A DNA stretch of 60,647 nt from Ureibacillus massiliensis 4400831 = CIP 108448 = CCUG 49529 (lineage in GTDB: Bacteria; Bacillota; Bacilli; Bacillales_A; Planococcaceae), in assembly GCF_000772965.1 (NCBI RefSeq), contig NZ_JPVQ01000024.1:1-60647 (forward strand). Direction: 5' to 3'. The notes beneath the pieces were generated by a model. The model had not been told where the DNA came from, ran no database searches, and saw nothing but the letters and a program-made list of their open reading frames with translations. The number at the start of each line of letters is the position of its first letter. The stretch's first letter is position 1. Below, in pieces: positions 29,676 through 37,883 of this stretch. The translations under genes were made by a program, and so were the position numbers.

Positions 29676-29708
29676 GGGGGCTAACCGCCCCCTGCGGTGG
29701 AATAGTTG
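29676..29708 (+). other. GC-rich alternative hairpins after the polymerase gene
   Basis: GGGGGC (29676) pairs with GCCCCC (29687), while the overlapping ACCGC pairs with GCGGT just downstream. The two folds use the same GCCCC segment, so only one can form. There is no T-run. Such a GC-rich island is striking in this AT-rich DNA. Confidence 0.5.
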
Positions 29709-29755
29709 AGGTTTTAATTATTCTGAAAATTATTTCACTAAGGAGGTCAGTAAAA

Positions 29756-29947
29756 ATGAACAATCAAACAATCGTTATTACTCAATCAAGAATGGCAGGA
29801 TGGTTAATGTTTAATCGCTTTCATAAAGTTGATGAAAAAGTAGACTTGAAGGATAGTAATCGAAAAATTTACATCTTTAAGGATTCTGCAGAAATTAGGG
29901 AAGTAATGAGTAAGTATAACGAATATAAAAATCTAATAGAACAATAG
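29756..29947 (+). CDS. small phage protein, DUF5659-like
   Basis: A 63-residue protein with a strong AAGGAGG ribosome site. The pattern IVITQSRMAGWLMFNRF followed by KIYIFKDSAEIREVMSKY resembles the small DUF5659 family found beside phage primases in Firmicutes. Function is unknown. It lies 22 bp before the primase gene and is probably co-transcribed with it. Confidence 0.65.
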   Translation: MNNQTIVITQSRMAGWLMFNRFHKVDEKVDLKDSNRKIYIFKDSAEIREVMSKYNEYKNLIEQ

Positions 29948-29968
29948 TTAAAGGGAGGTCGAAACAAG

Positions 29969-31837
29969 ATGGCTAATGCTTTAAGAAAAAATGATGATAG
30001 CTTTAAATATTTTAATAACTCGTTTAAAGTTGATGGACAAATGGTTGGTATTAGAAAAAATATGAAAACATCTGTAATTGAAGCCTTTCTAAATGGCGAT
30101 TGGATAGCAATTAATAAGGAAGACTTGGAAAAGGAATATAGGGTTGACTTTAATTATCCGTATCGTCTTGAATTTTCCTATAATGGAGGAAAAACGTGGT
30201 GGGTATATAATGATGAAAAATATATGTCGGAATGGGAAAGGGAATACTTTAATAAACAAGTAGATGAATTTTCCGAATGGGAGTTAAAAAATGCTATAGC
30301 TTTAGAGGAAGCAAGGGCTAATGATCCAGCATATTGGGAGAGATTGGCTGAGGAATATGAACAGTTCATGCAAACAGAAGCAGAATACTATCGTAGTAAA
30401 AATAAAGATAACGACAGTAGTAATGTTATTGATATTTCAGATATTTTTAAAAATGATGATACCCCATCATGGAGAGAATTGTCAGGGGAGGATTTACCTG
30501 ATAGTAAAAATGTTAGAAAACAAGCTGCTCCGAATTATGAACAATATTTTGAAATAATGGGCAATAGTAAAAAGTTTCAGCCTATTTGGTATGGTAAGGA
30601 TATTTTAGAAAACCGTATGCAGGCTTTTTATGATGGAACTTATTTATACAGGTATGATAATGGTGTTTATGTTAATGACGGGGAAGCATACTTAAGACAA
30701 ATATCCACTAAATTACTTGATGATGAATATAGAAAAAATCGAGTAAATGAAGTCAGGCATTATATAGAGTCCTATACATATACTCAAAAAACAGATGTGA
30801 ATAATTTTGATGATTATATAAACCTTAAAAATGGATTATTAAATTGGAAGACAGGAGAGTTAGTCGAACATACTCCAGATAGGCTAAGTACAATTCAATT
30901 CCCGATAACATATGATCCGAAAGCAAATGACCCTATTGTTATGGATTTTATTAATTCTGTCCTTGAAAAAGACACGCATCTGACGTTGTTTGAAATGATA
31001 GGATATTTTTTAACTCCAACTACAGAATATGAAAAAATCTTTCTATTTACTGGAACTGGGAGCAATGGGAAGTCAGTATTAATAAATACAATTGAAGCAA
31101 TGTTAGGTAAATCGAATATCTCCAAAGTTAAATTACAAGATTTAGAAGGAGATCGGTCAAGATTTAAAATTGCAGAATTGTATGGAAAAGTATTAAATTG
31201 TTTTACTGACATACCTAATAATATGCTTACTTCAACAGGAAACTTAAAGGTTATTGCTAGTGGAGAAGGATTAAATGCTGAAAAAAAGGGGAAAGACCCA
31301 TTTGATTTTGAACCGTTTTGTAAATTACTATTCAGTGCCAATGAATTACCTAAAACTAATGACAATTCAAACGGTTTTTTTAGAAGAATGATGGTATTTC
31401 CATTTACAAGAATATTTACTGAAAAAGAAAGAGATACAAAATTAATTCAAAAATTAACGACACCTGAAGCATTATCAACTTTATTTAATTATGCATTAGC
31501 AGGATTGCAACGACTCGATCAACAAGGACAATTCACAGCTTCAGAGACAATTACTGACCAAGTAAAATCATATCAAAAGGAATCAGATGTGATAATGTTG
31601 TTTATTGAAGAAGAGTGTGTGATTGGAAATGATCCAATTAGCCAAACGCCATATAAAATTGAAAGAAAAGAGTTACACAATATTTATGTCAATTGGTGTA
31701 AAGAAAATGGTTATAAATCAGAATCGGCAATAGCATTTAATAAGCAGGTTGAATCAAAATTTAAAGATAAAATCCATTGGAAGAAGGCGAAAAAGGGAGA
31801 GAACTCAGTACCTTTTTGGTTTGGAATTAAAGCATAA
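29969..31837 (+). CDS. D5-type primase-helicase (phage/plasmid P4 family)
   Basis: A 622-residue replication protein. The first 200 residues are charged and not recognised. A D5_N region follows (about 230-330, with KNGLLNWKTGELVEHTP). The SF3 helicase follows with Walker A GTGSNGKS at residues 362-369 and Walker B and arginine-finger regions near CFTDIPNN and NGFFRRMMVFPF. Such proteins prime and unwind phage, plasmid and satellite origins. AAGGGAGG precedes the ATG. The non-coding region directly downstream contains iterons, so this protein probably starts replication there. The canonical primase active site was not clearly seen in the N-terminal part. Confidence 0.88.
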   Translation: MANALRKNDDSFKYFNNSFKVDGQMVGIRKNMKTSVIEAFLNGDWIAINKEDLEKEYRVDFNYPYRLEFSYNGGKTWWVYNDEKYMSEWEREYFNKQVDEFSEWELKNAIALEEARANDPAYWERLAEEYEQFMQTEAEYYRSKNKDNDSSNVIDISDIFKNDDTPSWRELSGEDLPDSKNVRKQAAPNYEQYFEIMGNSKKFQPIWYGKDILENRMQAFYDGTYLYRYDNGVYVNDGEAYLRQISTKLLDDEYRKNRVNEVRHYIESYTYTQKTDVNNFDDYINLKNGLLNWKTGELVEHTPDRLSTIQFPITYDPKANDPIVMDFINSVLEKDTHLTLFEMIGYFLTPTTEYEKIFLFTGTGSNGKSVLINTIEAMLGKSNISKVKLQDLEGDRSRFKIAELYGKVLNCFTDIPNNMLTSTGNLKVIASGEGLNAEKKGKDPFDFEPFCKLLFSANELPKTNDNSNGFFRRMMVFPFTRIFTEKERDTKLIQKLTTPEALSTLFNYALAGLQRLDQQGQFTASETITDQVKSYQKESDVIMLFIEEECVIGNDPISQTPYKIERKELHNIYVNWCKENGYKSESAIAFNKQVESKFKDKIHWKKAKKGENSVPFWFGIKA

Positions 31838-31838
31838 A

Positions 31839-31854
31839 AGTTTCCTGTTTCCTA
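31839..31854 (+). repeat. origin iteron 1
   Basis: AGTTTCCTGTTTCCTA: two GTTTCC units, one base closer together than in the other copies. Confidence 0.55.
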
Positions 31855-31932
31855 TTAAGTTTCAATTTATCCAAATCCTCTAACAAGATTGGAAACCGTG
31901 TAAAGCTATTAATATCAGTATTTTAACGAATT

Positions 31933-31949
31933 GGTTTCCTAGTTTCCTA
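31933..31949 (+). repeat. origin iteron 2
   Basis: GGTTTCCTAGTTTCCTA: two GTTTCC units two bases apart. It borders the AT-rich block on its left side. Confidence 0.6.
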
Positions 31950-32033
31950 ATTTTCTTACTCTTAAGGAATTTGAAATTAATAATAAAATGTACTATATAA
32001 TATTTTGCAATACTGTGTAAGGAATTATTTAAA

Positions 32034-32050
32034 TAGGAAACGTGGAAACC
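32034..32050 (-). repeat. origin iteron 3, inverted
   Basis: TAGGAAACGTGGAAACC on the plus strand. Its reverse complement matches iteron 2 at 15 of 17 positions. It borders the AT-rich block on the right. Confidence 0.6.
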
Positions 32051-32158
32051 CATCGATAAGAACCTTATGTATCAACTGTTTTATGCATTGGTATTTTACA
32101 TGGAGTAAAAATAAAATGAAACTCATCTTGGAAACTTTTATATACAATAGATTGCACA

Positions 32159-32185
32159 GAGCCACTCCTATAGTGGTTCTTTTTT
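32159..32185 (+). terminator. intrinsic terminator before the 222-residue gene
   Basis: GAGCCACT pairs with AGTGGTTC around CCTAT, followed by seven T residues. It stands 31 bp before the next start codon. Confidence 0.75.
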
Positions 32186-32215
32186 TATGCTCAAAATTAG
32201 AATGGAGGATTATAA

Positions 32216-32884
32216 ATGAACAGTAGACAAAAGTTATCACAAGTGAAACGATTTGCAAAATCAAAGGTAAAGGAGTTTCATCAGCTCATACCTTCTGAAA
32301 TCCATAATGTGATTGATTGGTCTAATATTAATTTGCATATGGACAATTACACATACAGTAATGATGGTATGCAATTAATATCGGTTTTGTATGATGAGAA
32401 ATTAGTATCTGACCCTGAGCAATTACAAGACCAATTAGAAGAAATCAGCATCCAACATAAACTAGGCATGTATGTAACCGTAGATGAAGAAATGGGGATG
32501 ATTTATTTTTTCAATAAAGCATTAAATAATCATATTCGAGTGTACCGTTTGATGGCATATGACGAGGATAATTTTGTTCAGCATTGGATGAAACGACTTC
32601 CTTTTATAGACTCTAACAAGTTAACGGACATCTTATCATTATTGAAAGAATTAAAATTTACTAGTGATGATGTGTTTGTTCAATTAACGATGGAGGAAAA
32701 TAATGACTTTGTAGATAATACTACGCTTGAAGGAATCATCAAAAAAGTAACGGATAAAGAAGTGATATTAGAATCTGTTGGTGAAGCAAAGTTTGAAACG
32801 GTTGTAAAGGTTTCTGAAGAGTGGAAATTAACAAAAACTGATCACTGGCAACGACAATATCAAGATATATTAATTGAACTATAA
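32216..32884 (+). CDS. element protein of unknown function
   Basis: A 222-residue acidic, soluble-looking protein that I do not recognise. No membrane segment, signal peptide or nuclease motif is visible. The ATG has an AATGGAGG ribosome site. It stands between the origin-like region and the methyltransferase gene, which suggests a role in replication or its control. That is only positional inference. Confidence 0.6.
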   Translation: MNSRQKLSQVKRFAKSKVKEFHQLIPSEIHNVIDWSNINLHMDNYTYSNDGMQLISVLYDEKLVSDPEQLQDQLEEISIQHKLGMYVTVDEEMGMIYFFNKALNNHIRVYRLMAYDEDNFVQHWMKRLPFIDSNKLTDILSLLKELKFTSDDVFVQLTMEENNDFVDNTTLEGIIKKVTDKEVILESVGEAKFETVVKVSEEWKLTKTDHWQRQYQDILIEL

Positions 32885-32899
32885 AGGAGAATATGAAAT

Positions 32900-33094
32900 A
32901 TGGAAGATTTTAAAGTAATGTTGGAAGAAGTAAAAGAAATATTGGCAGAAGGATATAAACAACGTGGTAAGGTGGATATTGCCACATTTATTGAACAAGT
33001 TGATACAGATGCAGTAATAAAATTGGCTGAACCACTTATTCAGAGCCAACTAAAACAATTAAATATGACCAATGAGGAATGGGCTTCTCTTTAA
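32900..33094 (+). CDS. small element protein of unknown function
   Basis: A 64-residue, mostly helical, acidic protein with an AAAGGAGAATATG ribosome site, 15 bp after the previous gene and so probably coupled to it. Its C terminus lies inside a terminator hairpin, so the stop codon sits in the stem-loop. No family is recognised. Confidence 0.6.
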   Translation: MEDFKVMLEEVKEILAEGYKQRGKVDIATFIEQVDTDAVIKLAEPLIQSQLKQLNMTNEEWASL

Positions 33095-33109
33095 TGAGAG
33101 GCTCTTTTT
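33081..33109 (+). terminator. intrinsic terminator overlapping a stop codon
   Basis: GGGCTTCTC pairs with GAGAGGCTC over nine positions (two G-T), then TTTTTG. The left arm is the last codons of the 64-residue gene. Confidence 0.7.
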
Positions 33110-33128
33110 GTTTTATAGAGGAGGTAGA

Positions 33129-34388
33129 ATGATGCAAATAGAAATGCAACATGTTGAAGTATTAATTCCTTATACAAAAAACGCTCGACATAATGAGAAG
33201 GCAGTGGATAAGGTTGCTTCAAGTATTCAAGAATTTGGCTTCAAGAATCCGATTATTGTGGACGAACACAATGAAATTATTGCTGGGCATACAAGGTTGT
33301 TAGCGGCAAAGAAACTAGGAATTACGGAAGTACCTACAATAAAAGTAGATGATTTAACACCTGAACAAATAAAAGCATTTCGAATCGCTGATAATAAGAC
33401 AGCTGAAATTGCTGAGTGGGACTATGAATTATTAGCACAGGAATTAGAAGAATTGAAGTTGGCTGATTATAATCTAGAACTTACTGGCTTTGATTTTTCT
33501 GAAGCAGAGGAATTGTTGGATAGCTTGAAGGATGAAAATGATCATGCAGAAGCAGATGATTTTGAGATTGAACTTCCAGAAAATCCGATATCTCAAAAAG
33601 GTGATGTCTGGTTACTTGGTAAACATCGATTAGTATGCGGTGACAGTACGAAAGTAGATGATGTAACAATATTAATGGATGGAGAAAAAGCAAGCATGGT
33701 ATTTACCGATCCTCCGTGGAATGTTAACTACGGTGCTATTAAAGAGGGGAATCCTCAAGGGTATAAACCACGAACAATAAAAAATGATTTTATGCCGACA
33801 GAAGATTTTAAAGAGTTTATGAATCAGGCTTTTCAAGTTATGAATCAATTTTCAAAAGAAGGTTGTATGACCTATGTTGTGATGTCCGCTCAAGAATGGG
33901 GTAATCTCATGCTTACATTAACAGAGAATGGCTACCATTGGTCATCAACAATCATTTGGAATAAAGATAGTATCGTACTTTCGAGAAAAGATTATCACAC
34001 AAAGTATGAGCCGATTTGGTATGGATGGAAAGAGGGACAAGCACGATTACACCCACTTAAAGATAGAAAGCAAGGGGATGTATGGGATATTCCAAGACCA
34101 AAAGTATCTGAACTCCATCCCACAATGAAGCCAATTCAACTTGTCGTACAAGCCATTAAAAATAGCAGCAATATGAATGATATTGTACTTGATTTATTCG
34201 GAGGTAGTGGAAGCACACTTATAGCTTGTCAAGAAACCGACCGTGTTTGCAGAACGATGGAGTTGGACGAAAAATATGCGGATGTGATTGTGAATAGATA
34301 CATAGATTATGTGGGTGGTAACGGGGATGTTTATTTAATTAGAGATGGTAAAAAAATAGCATATTCGGAATTGACTACTCTGCAATAA
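33129..34388 (+). CDS. ParB/Srx-domain DNA methyltransferase
   Basis: About 419 residues. The N-terminal ~95 residues are a ParB/Srx nuclease-like domain (NPIIVDEHNEIIAGHTRLLAAKKLG). The rest is an N6-adenine/N4-cytosine methyltransferase with catalytic DPPW at 194-197 and the SAM motif DLFGGSGST near 355-363, the order of the beta class. Fusions of this kind are common in Firmicute prophages, where the methylation may protect phage DNA or mark packaging. The start is the first of two adjacent ATGs after GAGGAGGT. An upstream in-frame start at 33072 would overlap the terminator and the previous gene. Confidence 0.9.
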   Translation: MMQIEMQHVEVLIPYTKNARHNEKAVDKVASSIQEFGFKNPIIVDEHNEIIAGHTRLLAAKKLGITEVPTIKVDDLTPEQIKAFRIADNKTAEIAEWDYELLAQELEELKLADYNLELTGFDFSEAEELLDSLKDENDHAEADDFEIELPENPISQKGDVWLLGKHRLVCGDSTKVDDVTILMDGEKASMVFTDPPWNVNYGAIKEGNPQGYKPRTIKNDFMPTEDFKEFMNQAFQVMNQFSKEGCMTYVVMSAQEWGNLMLTLTENGYHWSSTIIWNKDSIVLSRKDYHTKYEPIWYGWKEGQARLHPLKDRKQGDVWDIPRPKVSELHPTMKPIQLVVQAIKNSSNMNDIVLDLFGGSGSTLIACQETDRVCRTMELDEKYADVIVNRYIDYVGGNGDVYLIRDGKKIAYSELTTLQ

Positions 34389-34456
34389 TTAACTTGCTTT
34401 CATCTGTGTTTTAAGTGACTAATGTTAACACAAAACAAACACAGGAGGCAGGTCTA

Positions 34457-35206
34457 ATGGATAGAAAAGAAATAGTAAAAGCGATAGGGGAGCATTTCGG
34501 TGTAAAGCCTAAATATTTAGGTGCTCCAAATTTTAACTATCAAATTGAAACAGAACATGAAACATTCATTGTAGATCGAGAAGGACAGATTACAACTTCA
34601 GAAGGTAGAAATGTAGAATTTGAAGCATTGTTAAACGGAATGATTGAAGAGGAAGTGGCTACTCCTGAAGCAGAAGAATCTAAAGGATTATCAATAGCAG
34701 TTACAATGAATGGTCATACAGGAATTAGTCTTACAAACTTAGTAAATATGATAAATAGCAAACAATCATTGATAAAGAAGGCATTGGAAATTGAAGAAGA
34801 TATCGTAAGTGATAAATTGGTAACTACTTTGAATGAAGCAAAAGTTGGAACGATAGAGGAGTTTCAGAAGGCAATTTGTGATACGAAGTGTTCATGTGTA
34901 GATTTCAATTTTGACTATAACGAAATTACATTCAAGTTTTTTAGAGAAAGAGATTCGCCTGAGAAAATAAAGGCTTATACCCAGCTTGTAGAACTATTGA
35001 GCGAAAAGGCACAAAAGCTAAAAAATGCATCGGCTAAAGAGAAGGCAACCGATAACGAAAAATTTACCTTCCGAGTGTGGCTTAACCGATTAGGGATGAT
35101 CGGGGATGAGTATAAGGAAACGAGAAAGCTTCTTTTGCAAAACCTAACAGGCAACTCAGCCTTCCGATATGGCAAACCTGAAAAGGAAACGAACATTTGG
35201 GAGTAA
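34457..35206 (+). CDS. conserved prophage protein of unknown function
   Basis: About 249 residues, soluble, with a C-terminal FTFRVWLNRLGMIGDEYKETR motif also seen in Firmicute prophage proteins often labelled virulence-related without proof. ATG 34457 follows AGGAGGCAGG at normal spacing, so the earlier in-frame ATG-less extension from 34415 is not used. No catalytic motif is visible. It is located between the methyltransferase and a group of small genes. Confidence 0.65.
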   Translation: MDRKEIVKAIGEHFGVKPKYLGAPNFNYQIETEHETFIVDREGQITTSEGRNVEFEALLNGMIEEEVATPEAEESKGLSIAVTMNGHTGISLTNLVNMINSKQSLIKKALEIEEDIVSDKLVTTLNEAKVGTIEEFQKAICDTKCSCVDFNFDYNEITFKFFRERDSPEKIKAYTQLVELLSEKAQKLKNASAKEKATDNEKFTFRVWLNRLGMIGDEYKETRKLLLQNLTGNSAFRYGKPEKETNIWE

Positions 35207-35383
35207 CGTCCCCTTTTTTCTTTGCCTGTGTGGGCTTGATTAGGAAAGATGGATGAATTAGTTTAGAATAGAAAGATAACCCCTATATATGGCAACGTGT
35301 GGCAAAAGTGAGAGTAATAGAAATAATTAATACTAGTTGATTGTCTATTTGGTAATATATACTTAAAAACGAGGCGAAGATAA

Positions 35384-35653
35384 ATGGATAATCAAACTGT
35401 GTTAAGTGCCTTATCAAAAATTCCTGAATTAAGAATTAATAGGCACGAAAAAAATGAGTTGTATAATGTTGAATGTATAACTCGTAACCCTCATCATAGA
35501 AGGAAAAATATTGTTGGTGATATAAATCCGGGTGGAAGAAGTTTCATCTTATACAATAATGGTAAATGGGTCTCTAAAAATAAACTTGGCATTCAAAACC
35601 TAGATCAATTATTGGAATGGGTAAAAAAAGATATCGATCACCTTTCACGTTAA
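35384..35653 (+). CDS. small element protein of unknown function
   Basis: An 89-residue basic protein with an N-terminal helix, a central ECITRNPHHRRKNIVGD segment rich in Arg and His, and a tryptophan-containing C terminus. AACGAGGCG is a moderate ribosome site. A 180-bp spacer with AT-rich DNA precedes it, so it may have its own promoter. No family is recognised. Confidence 0.55.
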   Translation: MDNQTVLSALSKIPELRINRHEKNELYNVECITRNPHHRRKNIVGDINPGGRSFILYNNGKWVSKNKLGIQNLDQLLEWVKKDIDHLSR

Positions 35654-35718
35654 TAAACTATTGACTTAATTCACATTCAGAGCGAACATGTGACAAACTT
35701 AATAAGGAGTTGGTACAC

Positions 35719-35880
35719 ATGGGGAAAACAAAGATTGATATGGTTATTCGCTTCCTAAAGGATATGCAGATTGAAAAGGTGTGCGTATTCGGAGAAGAAG
35801 ATGCAAAGGATCATGTTGAGTTGTTGCAGAAGGTGATTGACGATATTGAGATGTTTTATGAAGTTGAATTGGAAGAATAG
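35719..35880 (+). CDS. very small element protein (53 residues)
   Basis: A 53-residue acidic, helical peptide that begins MGKTKIDMVIRFLKDMQIEK and ends in a Glu-rich tail. AAGGAG lies at a usable distance upstream of the ATG, and a terminator follows directly. Both flanks suit a real gene. Its function is unknown. Confidence 0.55.
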   Translation: MGKTKIDMVIRFLKDMQIEKVCVFGEEDAKDHVELLQKVIDDIEMFYEVELEE

Positions 35881-35888
35881 CAAGGGAA

Positions 35889-35914
35889 GGGGCTGAGAAA
35901 TCGGCTTCTTTTTT
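35889..35914 (+). terminator. intrinsic terminator after the 53-residue gene
   Basis: GGGGCTGA pairs with TCGGCTTC (including G-T pairs) around a GAAA loop, followed by six T residues. Confidence 0.7.
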
Positions 35915-35986
35915 GTTTAGATACAAGGAAAATTGAATGATTATGTAGAAATTTATTTAAGGAGTAAATTGGGGGTCTATGTAACT

Positions 35987-36412
35987 ATGCTCACAGAAAA
36001 TGATGTAATATCAGCAGTTTGTAGGTATCTTCAGAATAAGCAATTTGAGATAAAACAGGCTTTACATACTTCCGAAAAAGGTATAGATATAATTGCAAAA
36101 AATAATAATTTTACGTTGTTTATTGAAGCGAAAGGAGCAACTAGTGCTCTAAAAACATCGAGTAGATATGGCAAACCATTTAATAAAAATCAAATTAAGA
36201 GCCATGTAGGACAAGCATTATTAGCAGTAATGAAGATTGCGACTGAACACAATGATAAGGAAAAAGTTAATGTTGGGATAGCACTACCTGATAATGAAGG
36301 TCATAGAGAGCTTATTTCAGAAATTTGGTTTGCAGTTGAAAAATTAGGGATTTACATATTTTGGGTAAAAGATTCAAATAAAGTGGAGAGTACTTTGGAA
36401 TGGAGTAAATAA
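35987..36412 (+). CDS. PD-(D/E)XK nuclease-like protein
   Basis: About 141 residues with the compact restriction-fold pattern. GIDIIAKN supplies the aspartate and FTLFIEAKG supplies the E-x-K pair, with a basic stretch after it (about residues 30-60). This resembles Mrr-like or Holliday-junction-type nuclease domains. The start is uncertain. ATG 35987 follows GGGGGT at ten bases. In-frame TTG codons at 35969 and 35933 would add 6 or 18 residues. It may defend the element or take part in DNA processing. The missing flanking domains make the target uncertain. Confidence 0.65.
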   Translation: MLTENDVISAVCRYLQNKQFEIKQALHTSEKGIDIIAKNNNFTLFIEAKGATSALKTSSRYGKPFNKNQIKSHVGQALLAVMKIATEHNDKEKVNVGIALPDNEGHRELISEIWFAVEKLGIYIFWVKDSNKVESTLEWSK

Positions 36413-36431
36413 TCAAAAGGAGATTGCTATT

Positions 36432-36938
36432 ATGGAGAATAATGAGATAATATCTTTTTTAAGAGATAAGGGTGTAAAAAATCCTGAAAATCCTAAGGTA
36501 GATGATATGATAAAGATTTTTGAAATTTTATCTGAAGGTAAAGACGAATTTAATAAAGATATATTTAAAGAATACTCTAAAACGGTTAATCCATCAGTGC
36601 AATCAGTAATTGATGGTATGAAAAGTTTTGCAAAAGAACATGTTAGTAAAGAATATATAAATTCAATAAACAAAGTAATAGACCAATTAAATAAGGAATA
36701 TGAAAAAGCGAAAACTGAAGAAGAAAAAAATAAAATATATGATAAAATTGAAAAATTACTAGATAGAATTAAAGAAGAAACACATGAACAACGAGAATGG
36801 TTAAAGACATTAGGTAAATATGGACTTGGTGCTGCTGTAATAATAGGGGGGATTGGAATCGTAACTATTACTCGTAATACAGAAGTGCTAAAAAAGGGTT
36901 TACAAGTATTAAATGACAATAAAAATTTAATTAAATAA
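36432..36938 (+). CDS. coiled-coil protein with C-terminal membrane helix
   Basis: A 168-residue lysine/glutamate-rich protein. Residues 60-125 are strongly helical and probably coiled coil. One hydrophobic, glycine-rich helix (GLGAAVIIGGIGIVTI, about 138-153) lies near the C terminus, so it may be a tail-anchored membrane protein. It follows the nuclease-like gene by 19 bp with an AAAGGAG ribosome site. The pair nuclease plus membrane protein may be a small cargo or defence unit. That is speculative. No known family is recognised. Confidence 0.55.
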   Translation: MENNEIISFLRDKGVKNPENPKVDDMIKIFEILSEGKDEFNKDIFKEYSKTVNPSVQSVIDGMKSFAKEHVSKEYINSINKVIDQLNKEYEKAKTEEEKNKIYDKIEKLLDRIKEETHEQREWLKTLGKYGLGAAVIIGGIGIVTITRNTEVLKKGLQVLNDNKNLIK

Positions 36939-36949
36939 AAGTAGATTGG

Positions 36950-36981
36950 AAGCCATGTATCAATTACATTGGCTTTTTTCT
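36950..36981 (+). terminator. intrinsic terminator before the small terminase gene
   Basis: AAGCCATGT and ACATTGGCTT pair with one bulged base, followed by a T-rich tail. It lies immediately upstream of a strong ribosome site for the next gene. Confidence 0.7.
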
Positions 36982-36999
36982 TTTGGAGGTGAGGTGAAA

Positions 37000-37734
37000 A
37001 TGAAGAAGAACGTAAAGCCGACTAAATACGATACAAATGTAGTACATAGATTAGATGAAATAAGACAATGGATTGCTGATGGCTGGACTGATGAACAAAT
37101 TGCAAATGAACTGGATATCAATCCATCAACTTTTTACGATTATCAAAAGAAACATCCTGATTTTGCAAAAGCAACGCATAGATTGAGCAAATGGGAAACC
37201 CATGTGCAACCTAGGTTAAAGGAGATTCAACAGTGGTGTTGTGAAGGACTTACGGATGATGTGATTTGTGAGAAATTAGGCATTGTACCTTCAACTTGGT
37301 ATAAGTATCAGAATGAACATCCAACCCTTAAAGAGGTTGTAAACTGGGGCAAGTCTGTTATGGATTCCCGCGTGGAAAATTCATTATTAAGGGCAGCACT
37401 CGGTTATGAATTTGAAGAAGTAAAAACGATCATCGAGGAAGATAAAAATGGCAAGAAGAAAACGAGGGTGGAGAAAGTAAAAAGGTATCAACCACCAAAT
37501 CCGACAGCCATGATCTTTTGGTTAAAGAATCGTAAGAAGGATGAATGGAACGACCGCAGAGAAGTCATCTTGGATACGAAGCAAAGTGAAGAGGAACGTA
37601 AACGCTTGTTCCTTGAGATGATTGAGGAAGATAACGATACGATTGAAGCAGATTACGTATTAATAGAAGAAAGTGCTGATAGCCAAGCTGATGAAAGCGT
37701 GAGGATACCAACCGATGATAGTGTGGAACGATAA
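37000..37734 (+). CDS. probable small terminase subunit (helix-turn-helix DNA-binding)
   Basis: About 244 residues. Two related helix-turn-helix units occur in tandem: GWTDEQIANELDINPSTFYDY near residue 30 and GLTDDVICEKLGIVPSTWYKY near residue 79. They are followed by a helical region and an acidic tail. This matches small terminase proteins of the phBC6A51 type that recognise the packaging site. ATG 37000 follows GGAGGTGAGG. A longer frame starting at 36946 would run through the terminator and is rejected. The large terminase lies about 2 kb downstream, separated by a recombinase and a toxin-antitoxin-like pair. Confidence 0.75.
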   Translation: MKKNVKPTKYDTNVVHRLDEIRQWIADGWTDEQIANELDINPSTFYDYQKKHPDFAKATHRLSKWETHVQPRLKEIQQWCCEGLTDDVICEKLGIVPSTWYKYQNEHPTLKEVVNWGKSVMDSRVENSLLRAALGYEFEEVKTIIEEDKNGKKKTRVEKVKRYQPPNPTAMIFWLKNRKKDEWNDRREVILDTKQSEEERKRLFLEMIEEDNDTIEADYVLIEESADSQADESVRIPTDDSVER

Positions 37735-37883
37735 TGTTATGTTGTGAGTTATTCGATAGATAAATGCCCAAATTGAACCGGAATATTGCAAAATAAACGC
37801 CAAAATCACAACATAATGATAGTTATGTATTGAGTTGCTTTCCCTTTGAATGAATTATATGATGTGTAACAACAAAGGGAAGG

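Larger units (their letters stand above)
31838..32215. other. candidate replication origin with GTTTCC iterons
   Basis: This gene-free stretch directly after the primase contains copies of a GTTTCC-N(1-2)-GTTTCCTA motif in direct orientation (31839-31854 and 31933-31949). An inverted copy (32034-32050) is 15 of 17 bases identical to the second. Single half-sites GGAAAC stand at about 31891 and 32130. Between the facing copies is an extremely AT-rich block (about 31950-32030). Iterons flanking an AT-rich melting region beside an SF3 primase are the usual form of phage-satellite and plasmid origins. Origin function is inferred. Confidence 0.6.

Noticed and set aside
32005..32226. A 73-codon open frame after the primase
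   Set aside because: It covers the iteron region and a terminator, has no ribosome site, and has unusual composition (Cys/Trp-rich).
36413..36919. A 168-codon minus-strand frame opposite the coiled-coil gene
   Set aside because: It mirrors the lysine-rich gene on the plus strand as a Phe/Ser/Leu-rich frame, with no ribosome site. The plus-strand gene has both site and operon context.
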